64,000 nucleotides of DNA from Thinopyrum elongatum (GCA_011799875.1 CM022303.1:425605938-425669937); one strand, 5' to 3'; counted from the first letter of the stretch, positions 48,011-59,632 are shown. Made by a program: numbers and translations. Notes: generated from the letters alone by a model not told the origin.

Positions 48011-48404
48011 TGCCACAACAACCTCCCCACCGCGGCCAGCCTCCTCCGTCCGCCACCCCATCCTCCACCTTGCCGGAGCCGCTACCCCTACCCCGTCGTC
48101 CACTGCAAGAGATGGACGTCTCTCATCCACGGTGCCAGACCAGGATCCTTTCATCGCGTCCTCTCGCTTCATTGGCGCCGTCGTCCACCTTGTCGTTGCC
48201 GCTCCTACGACCGCCTCGTCCACGGCAACATGACTTTTCCCTCGACCCGGCCGTCTGCTGTCTAAAGTCTTCTTCTACGCCGCCGACAACCATCGCACCC
48301 GCATCACCCTCAACGTATCAGCAGGGGCCTACATGGCGTCGCAAGAGAGGTGGTACTCTTTCATATCTGCTTAAGTTGTTGATCTCACCCGAAAAATAGA
48401 TCTA

Positions 48405-49590
48405 ACTTGTTTACTGTACTTTTCTTGTCCGTACCAAATCGTAGTGGCTAGTTGAAAGCAAACATTGGTTGCAAAGTAGCCTTTGTTTGGTTTGCACCTT
48501 CAGATCCGCCATGGCACAGTCACTATACTCGTAAAGCTTATGGTTTTCCCCCTTTATATCCACTACCATCATCGTAGGTGCTTTGTGTCGTGGTAGCACT
48601 GCTCCACAAGACCTCAACCCATCAAGCGAAACAACATTCCACTCATAATTCCAAAGCTTAGTTGTTGATATACGAATCTGATATGAAGCTCATATATTAC
48701 TAAAACAAAGAACATTTAAATTGGTCACCTGATGTTCCTATATTCATTTCGAAAAGCATGTGCGCCACACACCGGCGGAGCTACAGTTAAAATATTGGGC
48801 GGGCCAGATGGCTTAGGCTACAGGGGATCCCAAATTTTGGTACAAATTTACCTTCACTCCTTTGTATATTGGACTAGGGCTGGGCGGGCCATGGCATTGT
48901 TTTGTTCTTATGTAGCTCTTTCTTGTCGTACCGGCAATACAAGCCCATATGGTCCAGCTAGTTCCACTTTCTTGATTTTACTCTTGATGCTTAGCGTTTT
49001 CCCCTTTTATCTACTCTACTATGATCTGCGTAGGTGCTTTCTGTCGTACTAGCATACTCCACCCTTCAAGCTAAACAACACAACACTCATAATTTCAAAG
49101 CTTAGTTGTTAAAATATGATTGTGATATGATACTAATATTAGTTAACAGACACATTTAATTGGTTAGCTAAAGGTCCCACTTGAGTTTCCAAATGCATGT
49201 CGTGACATATAGAGAGACAACAGAATTGCATTTCTTTGTCACTTGTTGACTGTACTTTCTTGTCCATACCAAATCTTAGTTGTTATTTCAAAGCAAACAT
49301 CGGTTGCTAACTACCCTTTGCGCGGTTTGCAGCTTCAGATCTGCCATCCCACTGCCACGGTCAACACTATACTCATCATGCTTACGGTTTCCCCCATTTT
49401 ATGATGACCACGATCAGCCTACGTGGTTCATGTCGTAATAGCACTGCTCCACCCATCGAGTTAAACAAGCTTAGTTGTACAAATTCGAATATGATATTAT
49501 GCTGATATTAGTAAAACTAAGACATGTTTAATTGGTCAGCTAAATGTTCCTACTTCAGTTTTGAAATGCATGTGAGCAACATATGGAGAG
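48405..49590 (+). repeat. Old tandem triplication of a ~400-bp unit
   Basis: Copies lie at about 48411-48780, 48915-49215 and 49248-49590. Shared landmarks in order are CTTTCTTGTCCATACCAAAT, CTTATGGTTTCCCCC, TAGCACTGCTCCACCCATC, CAAAGCTTAGTTGTTNAAATA and AATTGGTCAGCTAAANGTTCC. The copies are heavily diverged. They form the apparent intron of the multi-exon gene. Confidence 0.7.
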
Positions 49591-50709
49591 ACCAGAAGGA
49601 ATAGTATTTATCTGTGCGCTCTGGTTCATCATGGGTGGGCAACAGACATTGTATAGTAAACCTTGTAATATCTTCAATCTGCTTGCTCTTCTGCTCTTCT
49701 TTAACATGATCCTCTTCTCTTCTTTAATAAGTATGTTCCTTGTTGGGAAGAGTAGCAGAGACATTTGCGGTCGACTGGTCAGGTCGAGTTGTTCTCCCTT
49801 AGTATATTTTGAATCTGTCAGGCCAGGTCGACTTGTTCTTCTTAACTATATGTTGAAGCTGTCATCTGCGAAGTATCATCACTTCTGGAGCTCTCATATT
49901 TTGAGTAATAGGCCACATTATATTAATGCACACACCAAATTACAGCATGCATGACATCTCAGAAGAATTGCAGAGATAGCACAAAGGGGTTTACAGGGAG
50001 GCAGTATTGGATTAGAATTTCTTCTGCATTACAAAGATAATCTCACTTGTTTTTATGTTTTCATGCATGTCAGGTATTGAACATGATCAAAATGAATATG
50101 AGAATGGGCGCACAAGAGGAATATTGCGGAACAATCCACTGGCTAACAAACTTGGCATGGTGGAGGATGGCCTATCTTATTCACCCATCAAGGTGCTTGC
50201 TCTAACTTGGCAAGGTTGTATTGGTCGCACATATTTTGCATATGACCTCTTGCATTACTTCTATTTTGTTACACCACCATCTGCTTAGTTTAAGCATCAT
50301 ATATGAGTATATGCCATACCTATCATTTTCTGTACCTATTCCATGTGTCATCATACTATGTTTTTCCAGTCAAATGTTGTTCTTCCGTAATAGATGTTCC
50401 AAAGGAAGAGGGTGAGTGCAGATCCTCAAGGAGTACAAACTAGGTATTTGGAAAAGGTAGTGATACCTGTTAAATCAGATAGATCAGCAGCCACAGAAAA
50501 CACAGGCCCAACTGTACCACACTTTACCCCTACTCCACTGGCCAAACCCCTATTAGAACTATAGAGAGCCCAGCATCAGGTACTGTCTATGATATCAATT
50601 CAAAATTTGAACTCCTAAATTTTTGCATGTGCCTTACCTTCTCTCTTGTATGAAAACAAATTTTAGATGAATCTCCTTGCTTAAAGGATCATAGGATCTC
50701 ACAACAATA

Positions 50710-51360
50710 CTGGGCACTGCATTGCTCTTGTCAGTACCTCTTGCCCTTTGTCAGCATACTTACACTCATTGCTGTTTGATTATGTAGCATCACTGTAAAT
50801 GTTCGCTTCTTTATCCTCCCTTTGCTCAAAATTATAAGATCTATATTTACTCTTAGATAAATGTAGAATTAACACAATGGTTATGAAGTTTTGGATTGCT
50901 CATGTAAGTACATGTTGTCATGTACTCCCTCTGTATCAAATTAATTGTTGATCAATTGGATGTATTTAGAACTTAATAGTGCTAGATACATCCATTTGAG
51001 CGACAAGTAATAATGGACGGTGGTGGTATTACTGTACTTGCATCGCGAGATAGTTGATTGTCTAGCATTACTTTGCATCTTATCTGCCCTACCCTCCAGT
51101 TCCTCCAAATTATTAGATCTACATTTACTCTTACCAAAATGTTGAATAAAGCCAATGCCACTGCACACGTTGATGTCTGCATTCCTCTTGTCAGTACCTT
51201 TTGCCTTGTAATGCTGTACTTAATTAATTGCTATTTGATTATGTATCATCAGTCTGCACCTGAGCTTCATTATCCTCTATTTCTTCCAATATTATTTGAT
51301 CTATATTTACTCTTTGCAAAATGTAGAATAATGACAATGCTTATAAAGAAGTTTCTTTGG
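50710..51360 (+). repeat. Diverged repeats with ATTACTTTGATCTACATTTACTCTT-like core
   Basis: Three copies of a core close to TTANNAGATCTACATTTACTC followed by AATGTNGAATNA occur near 50830, 51110 and 51295. Two of them are preceded by CTCTTGTCAGTACC (50725, 51187). A MITE separates the first two. They lie in the apparent last intron of the multi-exon gene. Confidence 0.6.
50926..51035. mobile_element. Short Stowaway-like MITE
   Basis: CTCCCTCTGTATCAAATTAATTGTTG... folds onto ...CATTTGAGCGACAAGTAATAATGGACGG, with the shared ATGTATTTA/TAGATACAT centre. About 110 bp, with a TA before the left terminus. The right terminus is decayed. Confidence 0.7.
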
Positions 51361-52269
51361 GGAATTTATTGAATTATCCTTCCATCGACATGGAGAAGGG
51401 CTTTGTCCAGCCCGTGTTAACATGTAATGTAAGTTCATCCTTCTCAAGCCTTCAAACTTTGTTCTAGTATAGATTTGGATAGGCATCATTTCCTCCACTA
51501 CTGTTTACTTTGTTGTTTACATCTGATTGGATGTTTGCAACAACTACCAGTTTTAAATTGTAGTTGTAAAAACATGTTCCTTATGTAGAACAGATCCATT
51601 TATTTGCTTATATAATTGTGAAACCTGTTACGTGTCTCCTTGTTTCTCTCTCAGAGTCGTATCTCTTATGCCAGGTAGAACTTTAGGGAAGATAGTGAGC
51701 CAAACCATCTTGAAGAGAGCGAGATGACCCCAAGGTCCTGTCTTGATGAAGATAGTGAGTTGAAGCTACTCACCAGCAGCTGTGAGACAACCTCTGTGCA
51801 GTCGCTGCCTCAATCAGTTCGACTTCTTCAGTCTCACCTTAAAGCGGAAAGGCTTGCTTCAGCTAAGCTCTGACTTGATGTCAATGATGCAATGAAGATC
51901 TCAGAGGACTGCCTTGTGCGCTTTGGTGCTATACAGCTAGGGATGGAGCATCTATCGTTGACACAACTGAGGTCTCATCAGCTTGTTCGGCTGCTTGCGG
52001 TGCCCATCCCGGCCAGGCCTAATGCCTTCTGAAGTGCTCTCAGTTTTGTATATTCTTTTGTCGACGCGTTTATATGCACTGGTGGCGACCTTTGATGCCC
52101 AGTGTATGTAATCCACGGTCATGTTGCGCTTTATTATCACCGGTGGTGAACTTTGATTCCCAGTGGATGTATATGCCGTAATTTCTTTATTGTATAGTCT
52201 AGGTTTATTCTTGGTCAATATGCTGTAATTTAGGCCGGAAGGTTCAATGGATCTCAATGTTGTTGGTCT

Positions 52270-53160
52270 TCTGGCCGGCCCGTTACTCATATGGGCCAAA
52301 ACGTGGGCCTATAATTATTTTGGGCCATTAGCAGGTCTAAACGTATAGTAGTTTTCCGCCTTTAACAGGCCGAGTAAAGTTCTGGCCAGCTGGGCCAGAG
52401 AATACCATGGGCTTTTAACAGGTTAAAAACTAGATTGGGCTAGCGTTGAGCCGAAAAATGCATGGGCCAATATAGGCCAAAACTGCCTAAGGCCCATGTT
52501 TGGCCCAAATAGGACAAGCCGTTAACAGGCCAAAATATATCTGGGGCCCTGCTTGGCCCAAGAAAATTATGAGCTTTAAGCAGGCCGGTATCAATGCGGG
52601 CCGTAGGCCCAACAGTGTCACAGGACATTACCAGATGGGCTGTAAGCAGGCCGGATTCAACGCGGGCTGTAATTAGGCCCAACTGTTACACGGGCCATTA
52701 ACAGGCCGATAGGCCAGTTGGGCTGAAATTTATCCACGAAGACTACGGGCCGTTAGGAGGCCTAAAGTTACTTCGGACAAGAAATAGCCCAGTTTCTGCA
52801 TGGGCCGTTAAATGGCCTAAAGTTAAACCGGGCCGACAACGTCCCAGATGCACCACGGGCCGCTAACAGGCCGAAACTATTATCGGGCCGAACTGGTAAA
52901 CGGGCATTTAACAGGCTGAAATATAAACCTGGCTTAGAATGGGCCCAAAAGAACAAAGGCCTGTTAATGGGCCTGATCCGATATGGGCCGTAATTTGGCC
53001 CAAAACACGACAGGCTGTGAATGGGCCTGATCTGATATGGGCCTCAATTTGACCCAAAACATGGCAGGCTGTTAACGGGCCAGCCCACTAGTGTCTGAAA
53101 AAATATGGTGGGCCTTTAGCTGGGCCGGCCATTTTACCTTAAATGGGCCACTGTTGGGCC
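52270..53160. repeat. Right subterminal repeat array of the CACTA element
   Basis: Roughly 20 degenerate units of about 40-50 bp share GGGCC, GTTAACAGGCC and TTTGGCCC in both orientations. They lie between 110 and 1000 bases from 52160 towards the right end. Such dense subterminal arrays are the binding sites of the second transposon protein in En/Spm (established). The left end has a different array, so the element is asymmetric. Confidence 0.8.
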
Positions 53161-53588
53161 GTGCCACGTGTCGACATATCATAGGCGTCTTCCGTCCATT
53201 GTAGGGATGACATCTGTCCCAACGATGAGCTGACACGTGCATTATCCGGCGAATGAGAATTTTACACGTTGAAAATCCCCATTGGTCGGGGCTGTTAACG
53301 GGTTATCGGATCCAAACCGGAACCCGATAGCTTAATGGCAACCCGTTACAGTGGATGCCACGTGTTGGTCAGCCTTGACGAAAGCACTTCTATGACGCGC
53401 GATTTATCGTCATGGAAGTGGACACTTCCGTGATGATAATTTTGGTAATGTCATGGAACACTTCTATGACAGCACAGGTATGACTATCTTGATTCTATCA
53501 TAAAATCGTCATGGATGTACATGCATGACAAAAAATGTGACCTACTGTGACAAACACGTATCATCACGGAAGTGTTTTTTTTGTAGTG
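53161..53588. repeat. CACTA right terminal region
   Basis: Contains CACTTCTATGAC, CGTCATGGAAGTG and TGACAAAAAATGTGACC motifs and ends TTTTTTTTGTAGTG. These mirror the left terminal region at 17391-17600. Confidence 0.85.
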
Positions 53589-53591
53589 TAC

Positions 53592-53978
53592 CCTGCAAAA
53601 ACAAGTTAGACGTCCTCTACTTTGTTGTTGCATGTTTTACGTGGCTGCTATGGGTAACTAGTAAGAACCGTTCTTACCTACGGAAAGCCACAATGGTGAT
53701 ATTCAAGTTGCTATTTAACCTTCTACAAGGACTGCCTTTGTCGAAACCAATTCAACTAAGGTGGGAGAGATAGACTCCCGCCAGCCATCTTTATGCAACA
53801 AGTTGCATGTCAGTCGATGGAACCGGTCTCATGTACATGGACATGTAAAGTTGGTCCAGGCCGCTTCATCCCACAATACCGCCGAATCAAGAAAAGACCA
53901 AGGAAGGAAGCAATCTGAATATGAACACCCACAAACTCCTTTGTGTTCTACTCATGATGTCATCTACGCAAATACCTA
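53592..53978 (-). other. Angela 5' leader, part proximal to the 5' LTR
   Basis: Non-coding leader that continues at 17390 once the CACTA is removed. No gene. Confidence 0.85.
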
Positions 53979-53991
53979 GCTCATGATGCCA
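53979..53991 (-). other. Angela primer-binding site (mutated)
   Basis: On the minus strand TGGCATCATGAGC starts one base after the LTR. The copia family normally has TGGTATCAGAGC, complementary to initiator Met-tRNA. This copy carries a T-to-C change and a small alteration in the middle. Confidence 0.8.
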
Positions 53992-53992
53992 C

Positions 53993-55748
53993 TGTTGGGG
54001 AACGTTACATGGGAAACAAAATTTTCCTACGCTCACCAAGATCAATCTAGGAGATGCACATCTACGAGAGGAGAGATTGGATCTACATACCCTTGTAGAT
54101 TGCTAAGCGGAAGCGTTAAGAAACGCGGTTGATGTAGTCGAATGTCTTCGCGATCCAATCACGATCCGTCCACGAACTCCCGATCAAGTGCCGAACGGAC
54201 GACACCTCCGAGTTTAGCACACGTGTGGCTCGGTGGCGTACTCTCCTTCCTGATCTAGCAAGCGAGAGAGAGGGGGTAGATGAGATCAGGACCAACACGA
54301 CGGTATGGTGGTGGTGGTGGCAGCTGAATTCCGGCAGGGCTTCGCCCAGCGCGTACCGGTGAAACATGGGAGGAGTTGGGAGATGTAACGGGCAAGGGTC
54401 CAAGGGGTGGCTGCCCCCAACGCCTCCCCACCTTTATATAGGCATGGAGGGGCTAGTGGCTTGCCCTCTAAGGCCCTAGGGTCGTTGGCCAAAGGGGGAG
54501 GAAGGAAATCCCTCCTTTCCTTCCCCACCGATCGCTATCCCCCCTTTTTAGGGATCCTGATCTTATCCCTTTGGGATATGATACTATTCCTTTTAAGGGA
54601 GGATCTTGGTGTGCCTAGACCAGGGTTGTGGGGACAATCACCACTACCCACGTTCATGTGGGTCCCTCATGCAGGTGAGTCCCACTCCGGAGCCTTCTAG
54701 AACCTTGCCGGTACAATACCGAAAAACTCGAACTTTTTTCGGAAGCCCGATAACAACTTTCCATATATGAATCTTTGCCTCCGAACTATTCTGGAGCTCC
54801 TCGTGATGTCCCAGATCCCATCTGGGACTCCGAACAACCTTCGGACTTTCCACTATTAATATCTCAATACTACCCTAGCGCTGCCGAATGTTAAGCGTGC
54901 GACCCTACGGGTTCGGGAATATGCAGACATGACCGAGACTCCTCTCTGGTCAATAACCAATAGCGGGACCTGGATGCCCATATTGTTTCCTACATATTGA
55001 ACGAAGATCTTTATCGGTTGAACCACGATGTCAAGTATTCAGTCAATCCTGTATGCAGTTCCCTTTGTCCGGCGATATGTTACTTTCCCGAGATTCGATC
55101 GTCGGTATCTCCATACCTAGTTCAATCTCATTACCAGCAAGTCTCTTTACTCGTTCCGTAATACAAGATCCTGTGGCTAACTCTTTAGTCACATTGCTTG
55201 CAAGCTCATTATGAAGTTTTATTACCGAGTGGGCCCTGAGATACCTCTCTGTCATACGGAGTGACAAATCCCAGTCTTGATCCATGCCAACTCAACAGAG
55301 ACCCTCGAAGATACCTGTAGAGCATCTTTATAGTCACCCATTTACGTTGCGACATTTGGTACACACAAGGTACTCCTCCGGTGTCAGTGAGTTGCATGAT
55401 CTCATGGTCATAGGAAGAAATACTTGACATGCAGAAAACGATAACAATAAACTTGATACGATCGTATGATACGCTTATAGTTTGGGTCTTGTCCATCACA
55501 TCATTCTCCTAATGATGTGATCCTGTTATCAAATGACAACTCATGTCTATGACTAGGAAACCATAGCCATCTTTGATCAAGGGCTAGTCCGACAGAGGCT
55601 CACTAGGGACATGTTGTTGTCTATGTATCCACACATGCATTTGAGTTTCCAGTCAATACAATTATAGCATGGATAATAAACGATTATCATGAAGAAGGAA
55701 ATATAATAATAACCACTTTATTATTGCCTCTAGGGCATATTTCTAACA
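53993..55748 (-). repeat. Angela 5' LTR
   Basis: 1756-bp LTR matching 9977-11736 along its length. It is followed at 55749-55753 by the duplication GTCGG. Confidence 0.95.
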
Positions 55749-55753
55749 GTCGG

Positions 55754-55967
55754 AGCCTACTACTACGTGGAGACTGCCGACGACCAGGAGTAGATAAGAG
55801 GCACCCAGGCAGGAGGCCTTGCCTTTCCGATCGTTGTTGCTTTTGTGCTAGCCTTCTTAAGGCTAACTTGTTTAACTCATGTCTGTACTCAGATATTGTT
55901 GCTTCCATTGACTCGTTTGTATTTGAGCTGATGTATTCGAGCCCTCGAGGCCCCTGGCTTGTAATAT
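55754..55967 (+). mobile_element. Long-LTR retroelement copy C, right part
   Basis: Continues the element interrupted at 9976. CGACGACCAGGAGTAGATAAG...GAGCCCTCGAGGCCCCTGGCTTGTAATAT matches 2896-3095 of copy A. It is cut at 55967 by the next gypsy LTR, leaving the LTR 3' end outside this stretch. Confidence 0.8.
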
Positions 55968-57524
55968 TGTTACGTCTCCAATGTATCTATAATTTTTGAT
56001 TGTTCCATGCTATTATATTATCTGTTTTGGATGTTTTATATGCATTAATATGCTATTATATATGATTTTTGGGACTAACTTATTAACCTAGTGCCCAGTC
56101 CCAGTTTCTGTTTTTTTCCTTGTTTTTGACTTTTACAGAAAAGGAATACCAAACGGAATAAAACTTTACGGTGATTTTTCTTAGACCAGAAGAAACCCAC
56201 GAGACTTGGAGAGGAGGCCAGAAGCCCTACGAGGAGGCCACAAGCCATAGGGGCGCGCCCCAGTGGGCGCCTCCAGGGCTTGTGGGCCCCTCGGAGACCT
56301 TCCAACCCTAATTCCACCACTATATATTCTTAAATATCCCCCTTATACCAGAGGGCACACCAAAAAATACTTTTCCACCGCCGCAAGCTTCTGTTCCCGT
56401 GAGATCCCATCTCGGGGCCTTTTCCGGCACTCTACCTGGGGGTGATTCGATCACGGAGGGCCTCTACATCAACCTTGCCGCCCTTCCGATGATGCGTGAC
56501 TAGTTTACCACAGACCTACGGGTCCATAGCTAGTAGCTAGATGGCTTCTTCTCTCTCTTTGATCTTCAATACAATGATCTCCTCGACGTTCTTGGAGATC
56601 TATTCGATGTAATCTTCTTTTGCGGTGCGTTTGTTGACATCCGATGAATTGTGGATTTATGATCAGATTATCTATGAATATTATTTGAGTCTTCTCTGAA
56701 CTCTTTTATGCATGATTGAGATAGCTTTGTATTTCTCTCCGATCTATCGATTTGGTTTGGCCAATTAGATTTGTTTTTCTTGCAATGGGAGAGGTGCTTT
56801 GTGATGGGTTCAATCTTGCGGTGTCCTCACCTAGTGACAGAAGGGGTAGCGAGGCACGTATTGTATTGTTGCCATTAAGGATAAAAAGATGGGGTTTATA
56901 TCATATTGCTTGAGTTTATCCCTCTACATCATGTCATCTTGCTTAAGGCGTTACTCTGTTCTTATGAACTTAATACTCTAGATGCAGGTAGGAGTCGGTC
57001 GATGTGTGGAGTAATAGTAGTAGATGCAGAATCATTTCGGTCTACTTGTCATGGACGTGATGCCTATATTCATGGCCATTGCCTTAGATATCATCATAAT
57101 TATGCGCTTTTCTATCAATTGCTCAACAGTAATTTGTTTACCCACCGTATGTTTTCTTCAAGAGAGAAGCCTCTAGTGAAACCTATGGCCCCCGGGTCTA
57201 TTTTCCATCATATATTTTCAGATCTATAAACCAAGAAACCAAAAAATACCTTGCTGCACTTTATTTATATTTACTTTATTTTGCCTTTTATTTATCTTTT
57301 ATACCTATATCTATTAGATCTCACTCTTGTTCGTGACCGTGAAGGGATTGACAACCCCTTTTTCGCGTTGTGTGCAAGTGTTTGTTAGTTTGTGCACGCG
57401 CATATATTGGAGACTTGCTTGTGCCTCCTACTGGATTGATACCTTGGTTCTTAACTGAGGGAAATACTTATCTCTACTTTGCTGCATCACCCTTTCCTCT
57501 TCAAGGAAAAAATCAACGCAAACT
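55968..57524 (+). mobile_element. Gypsy LTR, first of two head-to-tail copies
   Basis: Begins TGTTACGTCTCCAATGTATC (family form TGATACGTCTCCAACG). It runs through the AAACGGAATAAAACTTT and GGGCGCGCCCCA blocks and ends near AACGCAAACT. It is collinear with 57525-58650 and, in its first part, with the minus-strand solo LTR at 23807-25476. Sabrina/WHAM-type gypsy by recollection; the name is uncertain. It contains no gag or pol. Confidence 0.75.
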
Positions 57525-58650
57525 TGATACGTGTCCAACATATCTATAATTTTTTATTGTTCCATGCTATTATATTATATGTTTTGGATGTTTTATATGC
57601 ATTAATATACTATTTTATATCATTTTTTGGGACTAACCTACTAACCTAGTGCCCAGTGCCAGTTGCTGTTTTTTCCTTGTTTCTGGCTTTTTCAGAAAGG
57701 AATATCAAACGGAGTCCAAACGGAATAAAACTTTCGCGATGATTTTTCTTGCACCAGAAGACACCTACGTAGCTTGGAGAGGGGGCCGGAGGAGTCTCGA
57801 GGAGCCTACAAGCCCTCAGGGTGCGCCCTAAGGGGGGGGGGGTGCCCCTTGGCTTGTGGACCCCTCGGGAGTCCCCCAACCCTAATCTTTGCACTATAAA
57901 TTCCCAGATATTCCCAAACCACCAGAAGCGTCCACAAAAATACTTTTCGGCCGCCACAAGCCTCTGACCTCATGATATCCCATCTTGGGGCCTTTTCCGG
58001 CGATCTGCCGGTGGGGATTCAATCACGGAGGGCCTCTACATCAACCTTGCTGCCCTACCGATGATGTGTGAGTAGTTTAGCACAGACCTACGGGTCCATA
58101 GCTAGTAGCTAGATGGCTTATTCTCTCTCTTTGATCTTCAATACCATGTTCTCCTCGATGTTCTTGGAGTTCTATCCGATGTAATCTTCTTTTACGGTGT
58201 GTTTTTTGGGATTCGATGAATTGTGGATTTATGACCAGGTTATCTATGAATATTATTTGAGTCTCCTCTGAATTCTTATATGCATGATTTGATAGCTTTG
58301 TATTTCTCTCCGATTTATTAATTTGGTTTGGCCAACTAGATTGACCTATCTTGCAAAGGCAGAGGTGCTTTGTGATGGGTTCAATATTGTGTTGTCCTCT
58401 CCCAGTGACAGAAGGGGCAGCGAGGCACGTATTGTATTGTTGCCATTAGGGGTAAAAAGATGGGGTTTATATCATATTGCTTGAGTTTATCACTCTACAT
58501 CATGTCATCTTGATTAAAGTGTTACTCTGTTCTTATGAACTTAATACTCTAGATGTAGGGAGCAGTCGGTCGATGTGTGGAGTAATAGTAGTAAATGCAG
58601 AAATGTTTCGGTCTACTTGTCACGGACGTGATGCCTATATTCATGATCAT
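57525..58650 (+). mobile_element. Gypsy LTR, second copy, cut by the element at 58651
   Basis: Begins TGATACGTGTCCAACATATC four bases after the end of the first copy. It is collinear with it up to GATGCCTATATTCATG, where the next element interrupts it. The rest is expected right of the window. Confidence 0.75.
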
Positions 58651-59632
58651 TGTCGTGGCGGAACACGATCACCTATGGGGCCATCGGCCCCTTGTGGTTC
58701 GGCAAGGGGGAAGATCATGTTGCACAAAGAGCAGAGGTCATGGAGCAGCACGACAGTGGTGATGCTGGTGTTTTTTACCCAGGTTCGGGCCGCTGAGAAG
58801 CGTAAAACCCTACTCCTGCTTTTGTGGATTGAGTGGAAAGACACGACGAGCATGCAACACTCAAGCCTAGCAAGGGTGCCTCGGGGAGAGCAGCTACGCG
58901 CGTACAAGTGTGTGAGGGTCCGAATCCTTTGTTCTGTTGCCTTGGACCTCCTTTTATAGCTCAAGGGGTGACCACAGTAGCAAAATAGTCTTTAGCTTGT
59001 GATTAGATAGCTAACAGTGCTATCATACCTAACTCTGTCAGTTAGGACAAAGTGCATTAAATGCACTGCTAGGTGTCATGCTCTAGATGCAGCCCGGCAA
59101 GCCTGCCGCGCCGCTTAATCATCTTCTGCTTATCAGCTTGACACACCTCTGGACGGGTGTCGTATGAAGGTAATCTGTCTCCTAAATGGCTGCCACGTGC
59201 CCAGTGAAAGCCACATAATCACCTGGGAGCTCGACACCGCACTGATAACTGATTTGCGTCGCTGTGCGGTGGAGCGGTGACGCCTTGGCGGGGATCCCCA
59301 CCCCTGGCGGGCCTAGCAAGCTTGCTGGGGAAGTCTTGGACTTGCCCCTGAGATGGTCTCGACCCGGCCAGGCTCTCCTGCCCGGCAAAGGAGGCCTTCC
59401 CAAGGTGATATTCTTCTATCTTGGTTGTCTTAGTCTTCTTGATCCGCTCTCTGATCTCACTAAGATCTGCTTCTCTGGTTTGGCCTTGCTTAGCAGTGTT
59501 GGTGTTGAACAGACAATGCCAGTACGCCTGTGTATAAGTCTAGGCAACAAACGCAAATGTTTGTTGCACTTACAGGAGCCCCCGGGCCTGGCCCATACGT
59601 GCTACTGGGCATCGTTGGGGTAGGCCCCAACA
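58651..59632 (-). repeat. 3' LTR of the second Tat-like element
   Basis: 982 bp with TG...CA ends when read on the minus strand. The 5 bases before it (ATCAT) are the expected left half of the target duplication. The partner lies outside. Confidence 0.75.

Larger units (their letters stand above)
44200..52032 (+). pseudogene. Degenerate multi-exon gene of unknown function with a coiled-coil exon
   Basis: Exon-like pieces with splice borders lie in order on the plus strand. 44821-44952 encodes GAATEAPEPLQQRRQ...KYDNDTHTPPRIR (acceptor GTCGACAG, donor GTACTA). About 45866-45948 encodes RDADDIFKEHCNSNEASQQH (donor GTAAGC). 46630-46965 encodes a long helical coiled-coil segment (DIIVLEALLEAERDGVAAMN, then LEEVRMLHLKTEEVLLLLL). 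50074-50190 encodes EYENGRTRGILRNNPLANKL. 51661-52032 encodes LVRFGAIQLGMEHLSLTQLR and ends ARPNAF-stop. The last exon has in-frame TAG and TGA codons, so the gene is dead. I do not recognise the family. Its place next to the right-end array suggests a CACTA accessory (TNPA-like) gene or another captured host gene. Exon borders are approximate. Confidence 0.5.
17391..53588. mobile_element. 36-kb non-autonomous CACTA (En/Spm) transposon carrying host genes
   Basis: The left end is CACTACAAAAAATAGACAC and the right end is the inverted form, ...GTGTTTTTTTTGTAGTG. Both terminal 200-bp stretches are rich in CTTCTATGAC and ATGACAAAAAAT motifs, as expected for the terminal regions of a CACTA. The TAC duplication and the Angela flanks support a single insertion. 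Inside lie minisatellites, subterminal arrays, a NAC gene, two F-box genes, a degenerate multi-exon gene, MITEs, a solo gypsy LTR and a gypsy element. I found no TNP2-type transposase in any frame, so mobility would need transposase supplied by another element. Without the two nested gypsy insertions the element would be about 27 kb. Confidence 0.85.
9977..55748 (-). mobile_element. RLC Angela/BARE/WIS-type copia retrotransposon with nested insertions
   Basis: A copia element on the minus strand. Its LTRs lie at 53993-55748 (5') and 9977-11736 (3'). The LTR begins TGTTGGAAATATGCCC on the minus strand and ends CCCAACA, the hallmark of the Angela/BARE-1/WIS group. A primer-binding site and a polypurine tract lie where expected. 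Gag, protease, integrase, reverse transcriptase and RNase H follow in copia order between 16527 and 11771, but with several stops and frameshifts, so this copy is dead. It is split in the 5' leader by a CACTA element and in pol by a hAT-like element. In the first 200 or so bases the LTRs differ at about 10 sites, nearly all transitions. That suggests an insertion of one to a few million years. Confidence 0.95.

Noticed and set aside
52270..53160. Array of repeats with regular spacing, superficially CRISPR-like
   Set aside because: Units are degenerate, occur in both orientations and lie at a CACTA end in a plant genome. Subterminal transposon repeats explain them.
59182..59623. ORFs in the 3' LTR of the second Tat-like element
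   Set aside because: Located wholly within an LTR, with no domain and no family support.
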